A stretch of 33,161 nucleotides of DNA, taken from assembly GCA_001790815.1 (NCBI GenBank), contig MGDU01000005.1, forward strand, positions 1-33,161, given 5' to 3'. The notes beneath the pieces were generated by a model. It worked only from the letters and a program-made list of their open reading frames with translations. It did no database searches and was not told where the DNA came from. Each line of letters starts with the position of its first letter. Positions within the stretch are counted from its first letter, which is position 1. This stretch comes from Candidatus Uhrbacteria bacterium RIFCSPHIGHO2_02_FULL_46_47 (GTDB lineage: Bacteria > Patescibacteriota > Patescibacteriia > GWA2-47-26). Position numbers and translations under genes: made by a program. This document shows positions 30,256-33,161 of the stretch, piece after piece.

Positions 30256-31460
30256 TCTGCCGCTGGGGCTTCCTCTGAGCTTGCTACGGCTTGTCCTCCT
30301 TCACCCAAAATATTAATCCTCCAGCCGGTAAGTTTTGAAGCCAGACGCACGTTTTGCCCTGCGCGCCCAATAGCAAGTGAAAGTTCAACATCAGGAACAG
30401 TTACATTGGCAATTTTAGTTTCTGAATCAAGCGCTACTTTCTTTACTTTTGCCGGAGAAAGTGCGGCAGAGATAAACTTCTCCGCGTCCTCATACCATTG
30501 TATCACATCTATCTTTTCTCCGCCTATCTCCGCGATAATCGTCTGGATACGGCCGCCACGCTGGCCAATACAAGAACCAATCGGATCAATATTAGGATCT
30601 TTGGAGATCACCGCGAGTTTTGAGCGAGATCCAGCTTCACGCGCCACGCCTTTAATTTCAACCACTCCGCTTTGCACTTCGGGTATTTCCAGCGTAAAAA
30701 GCGCGGAAACCATGCGCGAGTCAGCACGCGAAACAATAATCTCAGGTCCTTTTGAACCCATCCCAACTGACTTTACATAAAACTTCATGCGTTCACCCGG
30801 ACGATAGGATTCCTGCGGTATCTGTTCACCGAGCGGCAAAATCGCAGAAGTGCGACCAAAATCCACAAACTGAAGCCGCCCTTCACGCCGCCCGGAAACA
30901 CCGATCATGATTATTCCTTCTTTTCCTGACCATTCTTCAAAAATGGACTGCCGCTCTGCTTCACGGAGTTTTTGAGTAATAACTTGCTTGGCAGTCTGCG
31001 CGGCCATGCGTCCAAAAGCGTGCGGAATTTCAAGCTCAATGCGCAATTCTTCGCCAAGTTCCGCATCCGCTTTTATTGCACGCGCCCCGGAGACCATCAT
31101 CATGGTCTTGGGATTGAATTTTTCAACCTCTTTTTCAATCTCTCCCTCTACCTCGGTGGGAGAGGATTGGGGTGAGGGGGCCAACTGCGACGACACATTG
31201 CCCTGGCGTGCTTCGCCCTCTCCCTCTTTCATGGCCTCCAACTCCTCCTCCGTAAAATCTCGCGCCACGATCTTAATATCAAACGCGCGCATAGCGCCGG
31301 TTTCCGGATCAAACTCCACTTTGATATTCTGATTTTTTGTGCCAAAATCCTTGCGGTATGCCGCCGCCAGCGCCGCTTCAATAGTTGTTAAGACAGACTC
31401 ATAGGAGAGCCCTTTTTCCTCACAAATTTGTTTTATTGCTTGGACAATTGGGGAGGCCAT
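30231..31460 (-). CDS. nusA: Transcription termination/antitermination factor NusA, 409 aa
   Basis: Binds RNA polymerase and nascent RNA to control pausing, termination and antitermination. Order: N-terminal polymerase-binding domain (VLTTIEAALAAAYRKDFG to FGRMAAQTAKQVITQKLREAE), S1 domain (FVDFGRTSAILPLGEQIPQE), KH1 (DPIGSCIGQRGGRIQTI) and KH2 (ELSLAIGRAGQNVRLASKLTGW). It has the minimal S1-KH-KH architecture with no acidic repeats. An in-frame Pro/Ser/Glu-rich segment around residues 94-107 (APSPQSSPTEVEG) corresponds to half of a palindromic repeat and lies in a loop of the N-terminal domain. Start at the ATG at 31460. A promoter and a terminator-like hairpin precede it, compatible with the autoregulation known for nusA in other bacteria. 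Confidence 0.95.
   Translation of the reverse strand: MASPIVQAIKQICEEKGLSYESVLTTIEAALAAAYRKDFGTKNQNIKVEFDPETGAMRAFDIKIVARDFTEEELEAMKEGEGEARQGNVSSQLAPSPQSSPTEVEGEIEKEVEKFNPKTMMMVSGARAIKADAELGEELRIELEIPHAFGRMAAQTAKQVITQKLREAERQSIFEEWSGKEGIIMIGVSGRREGRLQFVDFGRTSAILPLGEQIPQESYRPGERMKFYVKSVGMGSKGPEIIVSRADSRMVSALFTLEIPEVQSGVVEIKGVAREAGSRSKLAVISKDPNIDPIGSCIGQRGGRIQTIIAEIGGEKIDVIQWYEDAEKFISAALSPAKVKKVALDSETKIANVTVPDVELSLAIGRAGQNVRLASKLTGWRINILGEGGQAVASSEEAPAAETPNLNVQ
31140..31180. repeat. Half of a GC-rich palindromic element, in frame in nusA
   Basis: CTCTCCC...GGGAGAGG followed by the outer arm GGGTGAGGGGG. The opposite outer arm is missing. Confidence 0.8.
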
Positions 31461-31578
31461 ATATCGCTGAATTATGCCGTGCTCGCTATGCTCGCCTACG
31501 CCGCTTTACGCTGAGTCAATCGGCGTGTTTCGGCGTTGGTTCCGTAAAACGGAACATAGCGTTTTATCGGCGGTTATT

Positions 31579-31603
31579 AAAAAACCAGTTCCTTATGGGA
31601 ACT
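31579..31603 (-). terminator. Terminator-like hairpin in the nusA leader (possible attenuator)
   Basis: Minus strand AGTTCC, 5-nt loop, GGAACT, then GGTTTTTT. It starts about 10 nt after the predicted transcription start and 120 nt before the nusA ATG. A second hairpin, GTTCCGT/ACGGAAC, follows downstream and shares the GTTCC word. Confidence 0.6.
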
Positions 31604-31617
31604 AGTGTAATGTGGAT

Positions 31618-31646
31618 ATGTTACCATCCAGCCATATTTCTGTCAA
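31618..31646 (-). promoter_or_regulatory. Promoter of nusA
   Basis: TTGACA (31641-31646), 17-nt spacer, TAACAT (31618-31623), directly after the yraN stop. The leader would be about 150 nt. Confidence 0.6.
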
Positions 31647-31647
31647 A

Positions 31648-32049
31648 TCAGCGACCACCAATTACATTTTCTAGGTGACGAACTGTAGTTTCTTTGCGCA
31701 TCAGGTCATACATCACGGCCACTGAATCAATTTGATATGGAGTATCATGCAATCTATGCTTGAGCATATACACATTTGCCATACGGCGCAATTTTTCCTG
31801 CTTGGACCAGCCAATGCCATCTTCCGGCGCCCCAAAATGCGCGTTCGTGCGGGTCTTTACTTCCACAAATACAATGCGGCCGCCTTTCCCAGCCACAATA
31901 TCCAGCTCGCCAATCCGATGTGTCCAATGTCGCGCGATAATCTTATATCCCTTTTCCTGCAAATGCAGTACGGCAGTCTCCTCTCCCCACTGCCCTACTT
32001 CCCTGCGTGAGGACCAATTGGGATCTTTTAATTTCCTCCTAAAAAACAT
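31648..32049 (-). CDS. yraN: YraN/UPF0102 family endonuclease-like protein, 133 aa
   Basis: The family core is evident: VGQWGEETAVLHLQEKGYKI, then RIGELDIVAGKGGRIVFVEVKTR, which carries the restriction-endonuclease-like E-x-D...E-V-K pattern, and the DSVAVMYD strand near the end. The biochemical role is uncertain; family members resemble Holliday-junction/restriction nucleases. The tracked ORF runs 62 codons upstream through a GC-rich repeat. The ATG at 32049 (MFFRRKLKDPNW) begins the conserved region and has GAAGGAG about 14 nt upstream. It lies between scpA and nusA. Confidence 0.88.
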   Translation of the reverse strand: MFFRRKLKDPNWSSRREVGQWGEETAVLHLQEKGYKIIARHWTHRIGELDIVAGKGGRIVFVEVKTRTNAHFGAPEDGIGWSKQEKLRRMANVYMLKHRLHDTPYQIDSVAVMYDLMRKETTVRHLENVIGGR

Positions 32050-32069
32050 ATTTTTTCTTTTTTCTCCTT

Positions 32070-32280
32070 CTAGAAGGCTCGGCGGATACCCTGCTGAGGA
32101 GACCCGCAGGCCCGCTGGAATTGCTTCTTTTAAGAGTTGGGTTGTGCGGGCCGAGGACGGAGCGACCCGCGCACCAGAGCAAAGCTCGGTGCGGGGCAAG
32201 GGCTGAGAGCGCCTGCCCCGCATCATGCGAAGCATTGGTGCGGGGTATCCGAAGCAGGGTGCCGTCGAGTCTTCGTTCCT
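32070..32280. repeat. GC-rich repeat spacer between scpA and yraN
   Basis: This gap contains GGATACCCTGCT and GGGTATCC-type partners and the hairpin TGCCCCGCATCATGCG...TGGTGCGGGG. The yraN frame is open through it by chance. No gene supported. Confidence 0.55.
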
Positions 32281-32967
32281 CTATCTCTTATGCTCTATCA
32301 TGATATCATGAAATAATTTTTCCTGCTTCACCTCCACAATCCTTTGCTTGCACAATTCCAATAGCGCCAGGAAGCTCACGATAATTTCGGTTTTTTCTTT
32401 TGAAGAACCCACAAAATGCTTAAACGACATCATAGCTTTTTCCACAATCATGGCTTTGAGCCGATCAATGCGCTCGCCAATTGAAATCGCCTTGAGCACG
32501 ATTTTTTTGGGAATGCGCACCAGTGGCTCCAACGCCTTGATCACTGCCAAAAATGTTTCGTGCAAAACATTTACCGTAACTTTTTGTGGCGGACGAAATA
32601 CGCGCTCCACCGGCATTTTTTCCCTAAAGTAGACAAAATTGCCTTGCTTAATTATGGCTTCAATTTGGCGCGAAGCATCATGATAGAGTTTCAAAATCTT
32701 CAATTGTGCTTCCAACGGTACGCCATCATCTTCTACTTCCAAATTGGGAAACAGCGCTTGCGATTTTATAAGCAAAAGTTTTGAAGCGACCAGCAAAAAA
32801 TCCGCCACCTCTTCCGGGGGCAATTTCGCCTCCTGCACGTATTTCAAAAAGTCCTCGGCAATTTTTGCCAAAGACACGGTGGTAATATTCAGCTTCTCCC
32901 CTTCAATCATGGAAAGTAGCAAATCCAACGGCCCTTCAAATTGTTGTGATTTCACGGCAAACGACAT
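32281..32967 (-). CDS. scpA: Segregation and condensation protein A (kleisin), 228 aa
   Basis: Kleisin subunit that bridges the SMC heads in chromosome condensation with ScpB. The start is the ATG at 32967, where the invariant N-terminal signature begins (FEGPLDLLLSMIEGEKLNI). DFLLVASKLLLIKSQALFP follows in the N-terminal helical bundle, and the C-terminal winged helix includes TEIIVSFLALLELCKQRIV. Length is normal. The 52 extra tracked residues lie in an AT-rich repeat. scpB usually follows scpA but is not here; yraN follows after a 231-nt gap. Confidence 0.94.
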   Translation of the reverse strand: MSFAVKSQQFEGPLDLLLSMIEGEKLNITTVSLAKIAEDFLKYVQEAKLPPEEVADFLLVASKLLLIKSQALFPNLEVEDDGVPLEAQLKILKLYHDASRQIEAIIKQGNFVYFREKMPVERVFRPPQKVTVNVLHETFLAVIKALEPLVRIPKKIVLKAISIGERIDRLKAMIVEKAMMSFKHFVGSSKEKTEIIVSFLALLELCKQRIVEVKQEKLFHDIMIEHKR

Positions 32968-32971
32968 AAAA

Positions 32972-33060
32972 TATAATGCCAATTTACAAATGTCATTCAA
33001 ATCTACAAATACGAATTCGCAATTTGTAGATTGGCATAAGATTCGTAGATTTGCATTGCA
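32972..33060. repeat. AT-rich palindromic spacer, copy 4, before scpA
   Basis: AAATCTACAAATACGAATTC and GCAATTTGTAGATTGGCAT form complementary arms, followed by GATTCGTAGATTTGC. It lies directly upstream of a start codon that has no Shine-Dalgarno. Confidence 0.75.
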
Positions 33061-33106
33061 CTCTATTGTACCAAACCCCGCCGCCCTTGACAAAGAGAGA
33101 ATGTTC

Positions 33107-33145
33107 CCGCCCGCGCGTCTCACGACCAGGGCGGCTCTTTTTTTT
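33107..33145 (+). terminator. Plus-strand intrinsic-terminator-like hairpin
   Basis: CCGCCC, a 16-nt loop, GGGCGG, CTC, then TTTTTTTT. No plus-strand gene precedes it in the window, so it may end an unannotated small transcript. Confidence 0.55.
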
Positions 33146-33149
33146 ATTT

Positions 33150-33161
33150 CCCCTCACCCTC
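33150..33161. repeat. GC-rich palindromic element cut by the window end
   Basis: CCCCTCACCCTC is the outer arm of the element seen elsewhere; the rest lies outside the window. Confidence 0.5.

Overview
The window reads as a chromosomal piece of a Candidate Phyla Radiation (Patescibacteria) bacterium, probably a Parcubacteria/ABY1-like lineage. That placement is inference from four things: short conserved housekeeping genes, a VirB6/TrbL-like membrane protein beside a giant Cys-rich secreted protein, a winged-helix/Cas2-like protein of the kind common in these genomes, and many spacer repeats. The standard code is used, since TGA acts as stop and as the recoding stop in prfB. No rRNA, tRNA, CRISPR array or origin was seen.

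Layout. Almost all genes lie on the minus strand. 33161-27180: scpA, yraN, nusA, yidC, a nucleotidyltransferase-like gene and an O-antigen-ligase/Wzy-like membrane protein. 27183-24959: groES-groEL behind a CIRCE operator. 24702-20677: a Tic20/DUF4870-like membrane protein, prfB with an intact programmed +1 frameshift, rsmA, a calcium-repeat (TSP3-like) membrane-anchored protein and a four-helix-bundle protein. 20639-11778: one 2953-aa secreted Cys-rich protein. 11777-7950: accessory region. 7910-49: a VirB6/TrbL-like protein with a long coiled-coil tail, then uncharacterised charged proteins, a frameshifted DUF3800 gene and two candidate small RNAs.

The most unusual architecture is at the 3' ends of two large minus-strand genes. 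In each case a plus-strand 'cargo' gene with its own promoter, strong Shine-Dalgarno and intrinsic terminator lies convergent to the big gene, and a second, diverged copy of the big gene's 3' end lies on the far side. At the giant gene the cargo is a pair of related MopE-type metal-binding-motif lipoproteins, and the orphan tail is about 140 codons. At the 443-aa gene the cargo is an 83-aa one-span membrane protein, and the orphan tail is 34 codons. This looks like repeated insertion at, or allele exchange of, gene 3' ends.

The second theme is palindromic repeats. A GC-rich CCCTCACC/GGTGAGGG element occurs between genes and also in frame inside rsmA, nusA and the ligase gene. CGGCCG-centred palindromes mark the orphan-tail boundary, interrupt the ligase gene (perfect 44-bp palindrome), and occur as 37-nt inverted repeats on both sides of the Cas2-like gene. 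AT-rich palindromic spacers precede several genes that lack a Shine-Dalgarno.
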